DNA of 64,000 nucleotides from Whalleya microplaca (taxonomy: Eukaryota > Ascomycota > Sordariomycetes > Xylariales > Xylariaceae): NCBI GenBank assembly GCA_022497155.1, contig MU385735.1, forward strand, positions 434,001 through 498,000, read 5' to 3'. The number at the start of each line of letters is the position of its first letter. Position 1 is the stretch's first letter. Below are positions 55,494 to 64,000 of this stretch, piece after piece. The notes under the pieces were generated by a model, which made no database searches, had not been told where the DNA came from, and saw only the letters and a program-made list of their open reading frames with translations. The position numbers were made by a program, and so were the translations under genes.

Positions 55494-56558
55494 ATGCCAG
55501 ACAACAAAAGTCAACCCCCAGAGTGGTACACCCGCGTACTCCGGGTTTCAGCAGAGAGAAAGAAATCGAAATTGAGGACGAGAGGTAGAGATAGTAGGGA
55601 AACGGAGTCGGAATCGGAATCGGAATCGGAATATGTGCGCCCGGAAGATTTCGACGAGGATCTTTCTGATACCGTACAAGAAAGCGACGAAAGCGACTGC
55701 ACATTTGAGTGTCGTTGCGACAAGCCAGAGTCTGAATGCGAGTGTGATATGACATCAAAGCACTCGTATGAGGGGGAAGACGCTGATTACTATTACGAGC
55801 TCAAGTCGGAACGCGAAGAGCGCAAATGGGAACTAAAGGAACGGCGTGATCCAGATGCAAGAGCAAAGGAAAGGAAACTGAGCACTCACAAGAGCAAAGT
55901 AAAAGAGGTCATGAATGCATACAGAGGTCTCGAGGAGGCGACAGCACAAGGCGAACCATCACCTCCAATATCGATTTTCAGCACACCGGAAGCAGACAAA
56001 ATTTGCCCTGTTCCCATCGACGCGAAAATTTACGATTTATATTCTGTAGATTATGTCGAAAATTGCTATGACAGAGATACTGCCTACTATAGAGGCTCCT
56101 GGAATTATGTCGAATTTTATCCACTTGCTCCGGATGACCCACCTCCAAAGAAACGCCGGCGACATCGCAAACGTCAAAATCAAGCCAGAACGGACCAGAA
56201 GACGGTCGGCCATATCTATGTCAGCCCGGCCAGTGATTTTGGCTTCCGCCCCTTCCGCGCTCCTGAACACGCAAGCTTACAAAAGCATCGATTTGAAGGC
56301 CACGATGACGAGGAGGTCACGATCCAGATCATCAGCCAAAAATACTTGATAATACAGGTCAGCCGTGACATGGTCGCCAAGCACGAGCGTTATCAGCAGG
56401 TTCCCCAATCAGCCCCAAAAGTCTTCGAGTTCGTGGGCATATATAGGAATATGAAGAAACGATGTGAAGAAATGATTGCGAACCTTCCTCCGTCGCCTCA
56501 CGAAACCTATTTTGAGATGAACCATTCTATGGGCTGGTGGAACCAGGGGGGTTATTAG
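55494..56558 (+). CDS. Charged acidic protein, family not recognised
   Basis: Single exon, 354 residues, starting at ATG 55494 (CAACATGCC). The N-terminal third is highly charged with a Ser/Glu repeat (TESESESESEYVRPEDF, coded by repeated TCGGAA) and a Cys cluster (CTFECRCDKPESECEC), five cysteines in 16 residues. Next is a Lys/Arg/Glu helix (YYYELKSEREERKWELKERR). The C-terminal half has a basic patch (PPPKKRRRHRKRQNQ), likely a nuclear signal, and a more ordered region (VTIQIISQKYLIIQVSRDMV) ending NHSMGWWNQGGY. The length, single clean frame and ordered C-terminus support a real gene. I know no domain for it; a nuclear role is only inferred from the basic patch. Confidence 0.78.
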   Translation: MPDNKSQPPEWYTRVLRVSAERKKSKLRTRGRDSRETESESESESEYVRPEDFDEDLSDTVQESDESDCTFECRCDKPESECECDMTSKHSYEGEDADYYYELKSEREERKWELKERRDPDARAKERKLSTHKSKVKEVMNAYRGLEEATAQGEPSPPISIFSTPEADKICPVPIDAKIYDLYSVDYVENCYDRDTAYYRGSWNYVEFYPLAPDDPPPKKRRRHRKRQNQARTDQKTVGHIYVSPASDFGFRPFRAPEHASLQKHRFEGHDDEEVTIQIISQKYLIIQVSRDMVAKHERYQQVPQSAPKVFEFVGIYRNMKKRCEEMIANLPPSPHETYFEMNHSMGWWNQGGY

Positions 56559-57067
56559 ATGGTTGCGAGTTGCCGATGCTCTCTGCTTCGTTGCAGTGAA
56601 GAAGCTGGGTATTGTTTGTGCGTGTCTGTTTCTCGGAATAGTATGGTGATCAGGAGACGAGAGGAAAAACATACTTGGGTTTTATTGCTCTTCGTGTAAA
56701 TCAATCTAATACCTTGATTACGACAACATCGTTGTCACCCCATTTCTTCCTACATCTGTCTCGCTCTTCTTCTACCTTGCATGCCTTCAGAGATAGCATG
56801 ATACTCCACATTATATTACACTTTCTTCCATGGACTGGAAGGAAAGACAAGCAGATAACGATGGTTCCTCGCGCTTTCTAGATATATCACATTGCTCTTT
56901 CATGAATACACCCATGCTATGATGCCCCCATAATTTTATTTACCAATTTCGACAATACATGTACCCAGCCACCAATGGATCCGGACTACTTGGCCATCAT
57001 CATACTACTTCTTCTCCTGTCTAGAGATTCTGGCTCACTCTAAGAGTTCCTCCCTAGTGCAGTCCTT
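56559..57067. other. Intergenic, nothing recognised
   Basis: The 3' flank of the acidic-protein gene and the end of the decayed phosphotransferase. CT-rich patches only. Confidence 0.5.
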
Positions 57068-58224
57068 CTATAGATGCCCAGCCTTTAAAAGGTTCTCCAC
57101 CTCGTTGTCCACCATCGTGTCCCGAGGTACACTGTCGACGCGAACCCCAAGATCCCCCTCTATCGTATCGAGCAACCAAGATCGCTTCTCCATCCACTTG
57201 TGATGAGGATTGCTATAGCAAGTCCGGACGACCAGTGCTCGCCAGTCAGTGTTGGGATCCGGCGACACCACGGTATGCATTGCTCTAGCGAGAACGCCTA
57301 TATTCCACGGTGACGATTTGTCCTCGGGCTCTATGGCTTGGCCGTTGGGAAATCAGAGAGGACAAGTAGGACATAATGACCTAGCGATAGGCTACAAGGC
57401 TGGATATCAGCTCGGCCTCCGTGTCTAGCCCAGCCGTGCCTATCTCCAACATTTCGGCAATCAGAGGGCAAGCGGTAGCGGGAAGAACCGGGCGAGGCTC
57501 TGATCGATGATCCCGCGAGAAAACAAGGAAACAGCGCAATTAATATGAGCACCCTCGATCTTGCATACCCTCCCACCTGGAGAGAGTGGGGACCGCTGTT
57601 TACCCTATGATGCTGTATTCATGGTCGACGGTGACCCTGTGTATTGACAGGCTATTGTGCCAGAGGGCTAACTGCGAAGACTACTCTGTACGAACCAGCC
57701 CCGAAGGTCTGTTGCCGGGTAGTTCCCCTTTTTCCATGCCGAAGGTCTTGTCGTTAATAGCAGCCGTCAAGGCTGTAAGAGTCGACTCCCCAGGGCCTGC
57801 TGCTAGGTCAGCCCTCCTGTGTAGAGAAATCTGAACACACAGGAATAGGAGATAGGTATGGGGGTGTGAGGTTCAGATGCGATTCCTGAGTGCACCTGAC
57901 TAGCTTAAAATGGATGTCCACCAGCTGGCGAAGTCTCTTGTGCCTCTGCCGCTGGTTGACCGATTTCTCCGGTGTCCATTACAGCAGAGTCCCGGGAATC
58001 CAGCTCATGACGAGATACGGATGGCTGAGTGCATGGTCGTAGCTGTCATCACCGCCGATGAGCCACTGCGACCAGCGGAACCCGGCTTCGGCGAGTTGGG
58101 TCAAGGTCTTTATCTCGTTCTCTACCAGATCCCGATGAGCCCCGCTCACAGAGTACCCCTCCTGTACAGAGAGGGATGCGGACAGCCCAGGTATCGCAGT
58201 CGTTGTCGTTGTTGTTGGTGCCAC
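57068..58224 (-). pseudogene. Decayed APH-type phosphotransferase
   Basis: Read on the minus strand, fragments in different frames appear in the right order for a fungal APH/choline-kinase-like enzyme. First is an N-terminal piece with LVENEIKTLTQLAEAG and HPYLVMSWIPGTLL (58224-57979), the usual lobe with a hinge segment. Next is a middle piece with LTALTAAINDKTFGMEKGEL and VDHEYSIIG followed by a stop (about 57780-57590), the place where the ligand-binding VD..YNI.GIIDW motif is expected. Last is a C-terminal piece with DWRALVVRTCYSNPHHKWME (57280-57068). Several stops and shifts separate them, so it cannot make the enzyme. The assignment rests on motif order and spacing. Confidence 0.6.
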
Positions 58225-58914
58225 TGTTCTTGTTAAATTTCAAGTAAGCTAACTTAACCACATTTGAATTATCAAGAAAAGAAGAAGCCAGCCCAGCGCT
58301 ATTTGTAGACGGGAGTTTATGCTGGAGCTACAGCGGTGTTAGTGCATCAAAGACGATTATACATGCTCATTCGCCTCTATTCACATGGATTCACAATATT
58401 TCACGACAGTACAAACCGTTAGCAGAGCTCGGCTGCATGGATTATATCCCCATGATGGCCCTCTTCTTGGAAAGGGGACCAACTGCATATACCTAGAGTA
58501 ACGTATTGGCAAAAAACTAACGTACATAACTCTGATAAATACACAATGACACCATGGACGTTGCCGGTGATAATCACGTCTGATTCCTTGCCTGTAGCTG
58601 ATATTTTCTATATATACTGGTTTACCCAATACCATGGGGGAAACACATGTAGAGGTGAGCTGTAATTGCATAACAAGATCAATCGTTATAATAGGATCTT
58701 ATAGACCCCTGTTGGTCCCTGCACCACCAGGCACTAGGGTTAAGTTCTGGGGACCGCGTCATTCCAATATCTAAAAATAACATCAAACCAAGCTCACCCA
58801 ACTTCATTCCTCATCTACCAATCCGGAGTCCTCTTGGCACCATACAACTTCTGATGCCTTACACATAGCCCTTGTTCGAACAATACACAAACAATACATT
58901 CAAATGGCCCAGAC
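58225..58914. other. Intergenic, promoter of palmitoyltransferase gene
   Basis: Nothing recognised before about 58640. The final 150 bases are CA-rich leader before ATG 58915. Confidence 0.5.
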
Positions 58915-60522
58915 ATGGCCTTCTTGATCGGCAGCACAGCGCCTGCGCTCCAGAAGCTCGCCGTCCCCGCCGTCAGCATCCTCATCGCCTTCCTGGCCTA
59001 CACCTCGCAATGGCTGTTCGCGAACGCTCCCGACCTGCCTCCCGGGCCCCTCACGGCCCGGCAGACCTACATCTTCAACGGCCTGGTGCTGTGCCTGTGG
59101 TACACTTACTATAAGGCCTGCACCGTCGACCCGGGGCGCTACGTCTTCCCCTCACACAAGAAGACCGATATCTCAAATACTACTACTAACGCCCGAACTG
59201 ACCCCCTGCGCGCACGCTGGTGCCGGAAATGCGCCGCCCCCAAGCCCCCGCGCGCCCACCACTGCAAGACCTGCCGCCGGTGCATCCCGAAGATGGACCA
59301 CCACTGCCCGTGGACGGGCAACTGCGTGTCGCTGCAGACGTTCCCGCACTTCCTGCGCTTCCTGGCCTACACCAACGTCTCGCTGTGGGCGCTGCTGTAC
59401 CTGCTGCTCGACCGCTTCCGCGGGCTCTGGGACGCCCGCCACCTGCCCGCGTACCTGGGCCCGACGCTGGGCCAGCTGGCGCTGCTGACAGTGCTGACCT
59501 TCGTCGCGGGCCTCACGGCGCTCGCGCTGGGGATCCTGCTCGTCACGACGCTGCAGGGTTGGGTGTTTAATACCACCATGATCGAGAGTTGGGAGGTCCA
59601 GCGCCACGAGGCCACGCTCGAGAGACGGGGCGATGGACAGGAGAGCTGGTGGACGGCGGACGATCGCCGCTTCGTCGAGCCCGTCGAGTTCCCCTACGAC
59701 ATCGGCATCTTCGCCAACATGGCGCAGGCCATGGGCACGCGGAACCCACTACTGTGGTTCTTCCCGTTCGCGGGCAGTCCGACGGTGGCGCTCCCACCCG
59801 CCAATCCGCTAGACCCCGATACCAGCGGCGCCGCGAATACGAGCACCGGTCTCCCCCAGGGCACAGGCTGGACATACGAGGAAAACGGCCTCAACGACCG
59901 CGAGGGCATGTGGCCACCCCTGGACCCGGAAAGGCTCCACCGCGGCGGAAGCGCGTGGCGCGAGCGCCGGCGCTCGGCGGAGCGGCGCCGCAGGGCGGAG
60001 TTCGAGGCCGCGCACGCGGGCGCGACGCCCGAGGAGGAGCGGGCCGCGTTCCGGCGCCGCCAGGAGCGCGATCTGAGGCGGTGGGAGGGCGCGCGCGCGC
60101 GCATCCTGGGCGAGCTCGAAGAGGTCGAGGATTATGATTTCGTGGACGAGGTGTACGATCACGGTCCCTCCAATAACTACGCTCAGGATTACGATTATGA
60201 TCAGTCGAGGGGGGCGGAAGGGGAAGGGGAAGGGGGAGAAGGTGGAGATAGAGATAGAGATAGAGATAGAGATAGAGATAGACGGTCCGGTGGAGGCATC
60301 GTGGTCGATGAGGGCAAGTCCGGCTGGGTTAATGCTGATGGTGAGCACCTGGGTGATTTCGGCGTTGATGAGGATGCCGAGTTCGACGAGGTGCCTGTGG
60401 CTGATGACGAGTCTTCCTCGGACTTAGACGAAGGGGAAGAAGATGAAGACGAAGAGGATGTGCCCCTGGCGGAACTAATACGCAGACGAAAGGTCCTCAC
60501 GAAGGACGGGGAGGATACGTAA
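58915..60522 (+). CDS. pfa4: DHHC palmitoyltransferase, Pfa4-type
   Basis: Single exon, 535 residues. Two N-terminal membrane helices (about residues 12-32 and 51-67) precede the cytosolic zinc-binding DHHC-CRD: WCRKCAAPKPPRAHHCKTCR, then RCIPKMDHHCPWTGNCVSL with the catalytic Cys at 131. Two more helices follow (about 143-166 and 183-208), then the NTTMIESWE segment, a version of the family's TTxE motif. This order and the short loop lengths fit the ER enzyme Pfa4, which palmitoylates chitin synthase Chs3 in yeast (established for yeast). The tail of about 200 residues is Arg/Glu-rich and then strongly acidic. It contains a DRDRDRDRDR stretch coded by a GATAGA repeat at 60244-60282. Confidence 0.92.
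   Translation: MAFLIGSTAPALQKLAVPAVSILIAFLAYTSQWLFANAPDLPPGPLTARQTYIFNGLVLCLWYTYYKACTVDPGRYVFPSHKKTDISNTTTNARTDPLRARWCRKCAAPKPPRAHHCKTCRRCIPKMDHHCPWTGNCVSLQTFPHFLRFLAYTNVSLWALLYLLLDRFRGLWDARHLPAYLGPTLGQLALLTVLTFVAGLTALALGILLVTTLQGWVFNTTMIESWEVQRHEATLERRGDGQESWWTADDRRFVEPVEFPYDIGIFANMAQAMGTRNPLLWFFPFAGSPTVALPPANPLDPDTSGAANTSTGLPQGTGWTYEENGLNDREGMWPPLDPERLHRGGSAWRERRRSAERRRRAEFEAAHAGATPEEERAAFRRRQERDLRRWEGARARILGELEEVEDYDFVDEVYDHGPSNNYAQDYDYDQSRGAEGEGEGGEGGDRDRDRDRDRDRRSGGGIVVDEGKSGWVNADGEHLGDFGVDEDAEFDEVPVADDESSSDLDEGEEDEDEEDVPLAELIRRRKVLTKDGEDT
60244..60282. repeat. GATAGA hexanucleotide repeat inside the coding region
   Basis: About six perfect GATAGA units coding Asp-Arg. The unit length of six keeps frame when copy number varies. 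Confidence 0.9.
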
Positions 60523-61069
60523 TCAAGGTATCAAGCAAGCGAGCGAGTAGCGCAAGGCATAGCCATAATTAGAGTAATTAATTCACCACATGGTAATCGA
60601 AAAATAAAGTTTTTTATGTCCAATTTTCATCAAGCACTCCTCTCTCGCTCTCTCTCTCTCTCTCTTCTTCTTCTATCTAACTAGTGGGGGGTGTCAGGAA
60701 CTAAACTACTATCGATATGTAGGTTGGGGTTTTGGTTCCTGAGGTGGGTGGGTGTGGTGTGTTCTAGTACAAGCATGGGCGGCTATATTCTCAAGAAAGC
60801 TGTATCTTCCTCTCTTCCTCGCTCTCTCACTCTTACGCTGTTCCAAAAGATAACCAGGTCGCCTCTTCTCTTGCTTTCTTGCACATATCATCATTTGCCG
60901 TGGAACCATCGATGATGAACACCCCCATCCTTTTATTTTATTCGGAGAAGAAGTAGAAGCTAAGTAATGTCGGGAAGGGAAAAAAGAAGTTTCGAAATGT
61001 GGGACGGGTTGCCCGCATGTCTTTCTAATAGCGGAATCAGAGCTCCTCGGCTTATTGCTCTATCCCTCT
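60523..61069. other. Intergenic between convergent genes; CT microsatellite
   Basis: The 3' regions of pfa4 (plus) and myosin I (minus) meet here. A CT run (about 60641-60676, CTCTCTCTCTCTCTCTCTCT) is the only notable feature. Confidence 0.6.
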
Positions 61070-64000
61070 CTACCAATCATCATCATCATCATCCCGCTTC
61101 TGCATAGCCTGCTTGCGCGCGAGCAGCGCGTCGGCGAGCGATCCCGCGATGCTCGGCGTCGGCGTCGTGCTGCGGCTGCTGTTGTTATCCGAGCTGGTGC
61201 TGGTGCTGTTGCTCGTCAGGCTCATGCCCGAGTCGCGCGGCTGCAGCAGCGCCGGCTTCTTCGGCCGCTTCGCCGGCGGCTGCGGCGGCGTCGGCTTGCT
61301 GCGCGCCGCCGCCCCGTTCTGCCCGCCGTGACCGTGCCCGTGGCCCGGCGGAGGCGGTGGGGGCCGGGGGGCCTGTGGGGGCGCGGGCGGGGCCGCTTGC
61401 TCCTCGACGTAGGCTGCGGGCACCCATGCTTGGCCGCGCGAGTTCTTCGCTAGCCACCAGCCTAGGGACCGGTTAGTCAAATTTTCATCCTACAGGTGAG
61501 AGAGTACGAGAGAGTACGGGAGATGAGTCTTACCGTTGTTTTCTTTCTGGACAATCTCGATGATATCGCCCGCTTTTATGCTGAGCTCGTTCTCCTTCTG
61601 CCCGGCAAAGTCGTACAACACCTTCGCCGTTATCTTGGTCCGGGCCGGGGCCGAGACCGGCGGGGGAGGCGGCGGCGGCGGCGCGCGCACGGAGGACGTC
61701 GAGCTTTGGTTGCGGGTGTGGCTGGCAATGCTGCTTACACTCGAGGCAGCGGGGTTGGGGATCGCCCGAGGAGTCTGGAGGGCGACGGGTCCGCGTTTGG
61801 TGGTGCTTGGACGACTTTGTGTGATCCGCGAGGGTCTGCCGCCGGGACCGCCGGGTTTGATGAGCTTGCCGCGCGTGATGGGCCGTGGCGGTACCGGTTT
61901 ACCCGGTGGAGTGGGCCGAGAAACGGATGAGGGGGCCTCGCCGGGCGCTGTGTGAATAGCACCGCTCTTGTAGAAATCAACAGGCTGCTGTGAGTCTTTC
62001 AACACCTTCACGAGCTGCATTTTCCCTGGCTTCTTGGCATATTCTATTGAGTCGCCAATCTGCAGGTTGAAACCACCAGGCATTGCTCGTTGCATCTGTG
62101 TGAACAATTCCGTCTTCAGGATACAGTTTAATAAGGGGTCAGGCTCTTGCTGCGATCCAACGCCTAACGAGAACCAATCATCTCGACACGTGGACGTTCC
62201 GATGAACTTGATGGCTCCTAGAGGGATCTGGCGCTCAATAGTGATTTGGATCTGATGGTTGACTAATGCCTGAGCCACGATGTAGAACTTGCTGTTGGTC
62301 ACAATTAAGATACGAGGGCTCGGTTTACTCGAACGACCAAATTTGGCCTCGAGAACTTCACCACGGCACGAGAACAGAGTCTTCTCGTTGCTCGTCATCT
62401 GCACCGCATTGCGAACTTGGGATCCGGGGCCATTTGAGGCGTTCGTACCCAGGTAGTCTCCTAAGAAACGCCGGGAACCCAACAAACTGAACCGTCTACG
62501 CTCCTTGCGCCCTGACAATACTTTGTGGCCCTGATCTCGCAATTGCAGATACTCGGCACCCACCCTCTTTTTCCGCCAGAATCGCTGGATTCGGGTTGCC
62601 GATTCGGCACGGTAGGCTAGGTATGCTCTCCACATTCGTTGGATACGGGTAGCCATGTTATGCCAATAACGATCCCGCATCGTCTCTAGGGCAAATAATG
62701 TCTCCGGGGACTTGATAAAAGCTTTCGTAACACCCAGCTGCCATTCTTCTTTGGGGATACTAGTATCCTTCAAGATTTGTTTCACCGCAGCTTCTTCGGA
62801 CCCTTGCCAGGTGTACTCGCCTGCATAAGACGTGGCGGGAGATAGTAAGAAGAACCTCTCGACAAACTTCTCGAATGATTGACGATAAGCGAAACCAGCG
62901 CGGCGAATTCTAACGTTTTCTTGCAGACCTAGGTATTTGATTTGGTGCAACACGTTCGGCACGTTGTACTCTGAAGGCGATTTATTCTCGTTCGGCTTTA
63001 TTGTTCGAATATATGAGGGTTGGCACTTCATCAAAGTGTCTACAAGGGCGTTGGCAGAGACTCTGATTCTGTCACCCGCTGTGGGAGGTTGCTTGCGGTT
63101 GTCCTGGTCTACTTGCTGAGGGAATAAAGTATGGACGAATCGGTTCGAGCTCTGCTGGAACAGATTTTGCACGCCCTTGAGAAGCTGGTCCTTATTTTTA
63201 TCCGTGATGCCGTCGACGGTGTAACTAACATCACCGGCGTAATGCTTGATGATGAAACTCCCCTGTCGAGGGGTGAGATGAGCATTTGACATGCCGCTGA
63301 TACTTTGCATGAAGGTACGGTCACAAGCAGCAGGGTCGGCGTGTGCGGTTTTCGTGGCATCCTTCAGGGCAGAAAAGAGACCCGGGGGCCTGACTTGCTC
63401 GATCAAATCGCATACAATCTTGTTATCGAAATATTTGATAGGTGTCCATTGAATCTGTTCGCGCGCATATTCTTCCTGCTCAGCTTTCAGCGTAAGCTGG
63501 ATGAAGATCTGCTGTAGTTTCTCGTTAACGTAGTTGATGCAAAGCTGCTCAAAACTGTTCTTCTCGAAGATCTCGAAGCCGTAAATATCGAGAATTCCAA
63601 TATTGTTGGTTGTGGCTTGCCGTGCCTGCAGAGATTGGTTGATTCTCCCAACAATCCAATCGAAGAGGTTGTGGTAGATAGCCATAGCCAGCGCATCCCG
63701 AGTGGCATTTGCCTGTGCCGTGTTGGCTGGGGATTCGATAACTTCACCGCTCCTCGGCGTCAGTATCCGAATTGTAATACCCTTAATTAACGCGTCTGGT
63801 GACACCTCAAGTAAATATGCCAGAAAATCCACTACGGACTGATCCGCAACAGCAGCATAGCCATCATCGCCCTCGACGAAGTGAATGTTTCCGGTCCATA
63901 AGATGGCCGCCAACATGCGGAACACCTCGTCCTGTTCACCCTGGGACAGGCCTATAACTTTCATAGCCTCCAGCGTATCCCGGAAATCGGACAGATCGTC
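61070..64000 (-). CDS. myo1: Class I myosin, C-terminal part (gene runs off the window)
   Basis: Two exons seen, from the window edge to 61534 and 61461-61070, split by a 72 bp intron inside the SH3 domain (join NNGWWLAKN). The 5' part lies beyond base 64000. Present: the second half of the motor ([40 protein letters not shown]), two IQ motifs ([29 protein letters not shown]), the lipid-binding TH1 tail, a Pro-rich region, SH3 ([20 protein letters not shown]), a second Pro-rich stretch and an acidic end DDDDDDW that activates Arp2/3 in fungal class I myosins. At the TEDS position upstream of DALAMAIY, alignment puts Glu (RSGEVIES), so activity need not depend on phosphorylation there. The enzyme works in actin patches at endocytic sites and hyphal tips. 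Confidence 0.95.

Noticed and set aside
59173..60348. Overlapping frames on both strands across the palmitoyltransferase gene
   Set aside because: Shadows of a GC-rich coding region; only the 58915-60522 frame carries the DHHC and membrane signatures.

Overview
The window is nuclear DNA of a filamentous ascomycete (Pezizomycotina, probably a Sordariomycete; the class is inferred). The reasons are short introns of mostly 50-75 bp with CTAAC/CTGAC-type branch sites, fungus-specific protein families (Zn2Cys6 regulator, PTH11-type rhodopsin-domain protein, DUF7514, BBE-like oxidase, CSN12, Cps1-type glycosyltransferase), and one AT-rich DNA transposon that looks RIP-mutated. I see no rRNA, no CRISPR and no bacterial-style operons. 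All gene models were spliced by eye, keeping reading phase across introns.

Layout. 1-8 kb is gene-poor: a decayed gene (1.4-2.1 kb), a secreted protein (2.66-3.38 kb), then 4.7 kb with no supported gene. 8-17.4 kb is accessory: a BBE-family FAD oxidase, an eight-cysteine secreted protein, a broken F-box-like gene, a tiny secreted protein and a BTB protein. 18.9-19.8 kb holds four tandem tRNA-derived repeats. 20.4-24 kb is a housekeeping block, with CSN12 and ribosomal protein eL20 transcribed divergently. 24-31.7 kb carries a Zn2Cys6 regulator, a rhodopsin-domain membrane protein, a GNAT acetyltransferase and a DUF1772 protein. 33.3-35.2 kb is a DUF7514 gene. 37.0-37.9 kb is a two-exon gene with one in-frame TAG. 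39-40.1 kb is an intact reading frame derived from a chromovirus integrase tail. 41.3-42.7 kb is a family 2 glycosyltransferase.

45.7-50.0 kb is a large Ppc89/Cep57-type spindle-pole-body gene. It lies behind a duplicated promoter segment with three MluI cell-cycle boxes, and its frame contains one TAG that is either an intron end or a true in-frame stop. 51.0-52.6 kb is a complete but decayed Tc1/impala-like transposon flanked by TA. 53.3-53.9 kb is the exon-junction protein Y14, whose intron appears to be GC-AG. 55.5-56.6 kb is an acidic protein of unknown family. 57.1-58.2 kb is a decayed APH-type phosphotransferase. 58.9-60.5 kb is a Pfa4-type palmitoyltransferase. 61.1 kb to the window end is the C-terminal part of class I myosin.

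The genes do not form one pathway. Conserved cell-biology genes (CSN12, eL20, spindle-pole protein, Y14, Pfa4, myosin I) alternate with accessory stretches. The observations I find most worth testing are the two otherwise open reading frames broken by a single TAG, the tandem tRNA-like array, and the retained integrase-tail gene.
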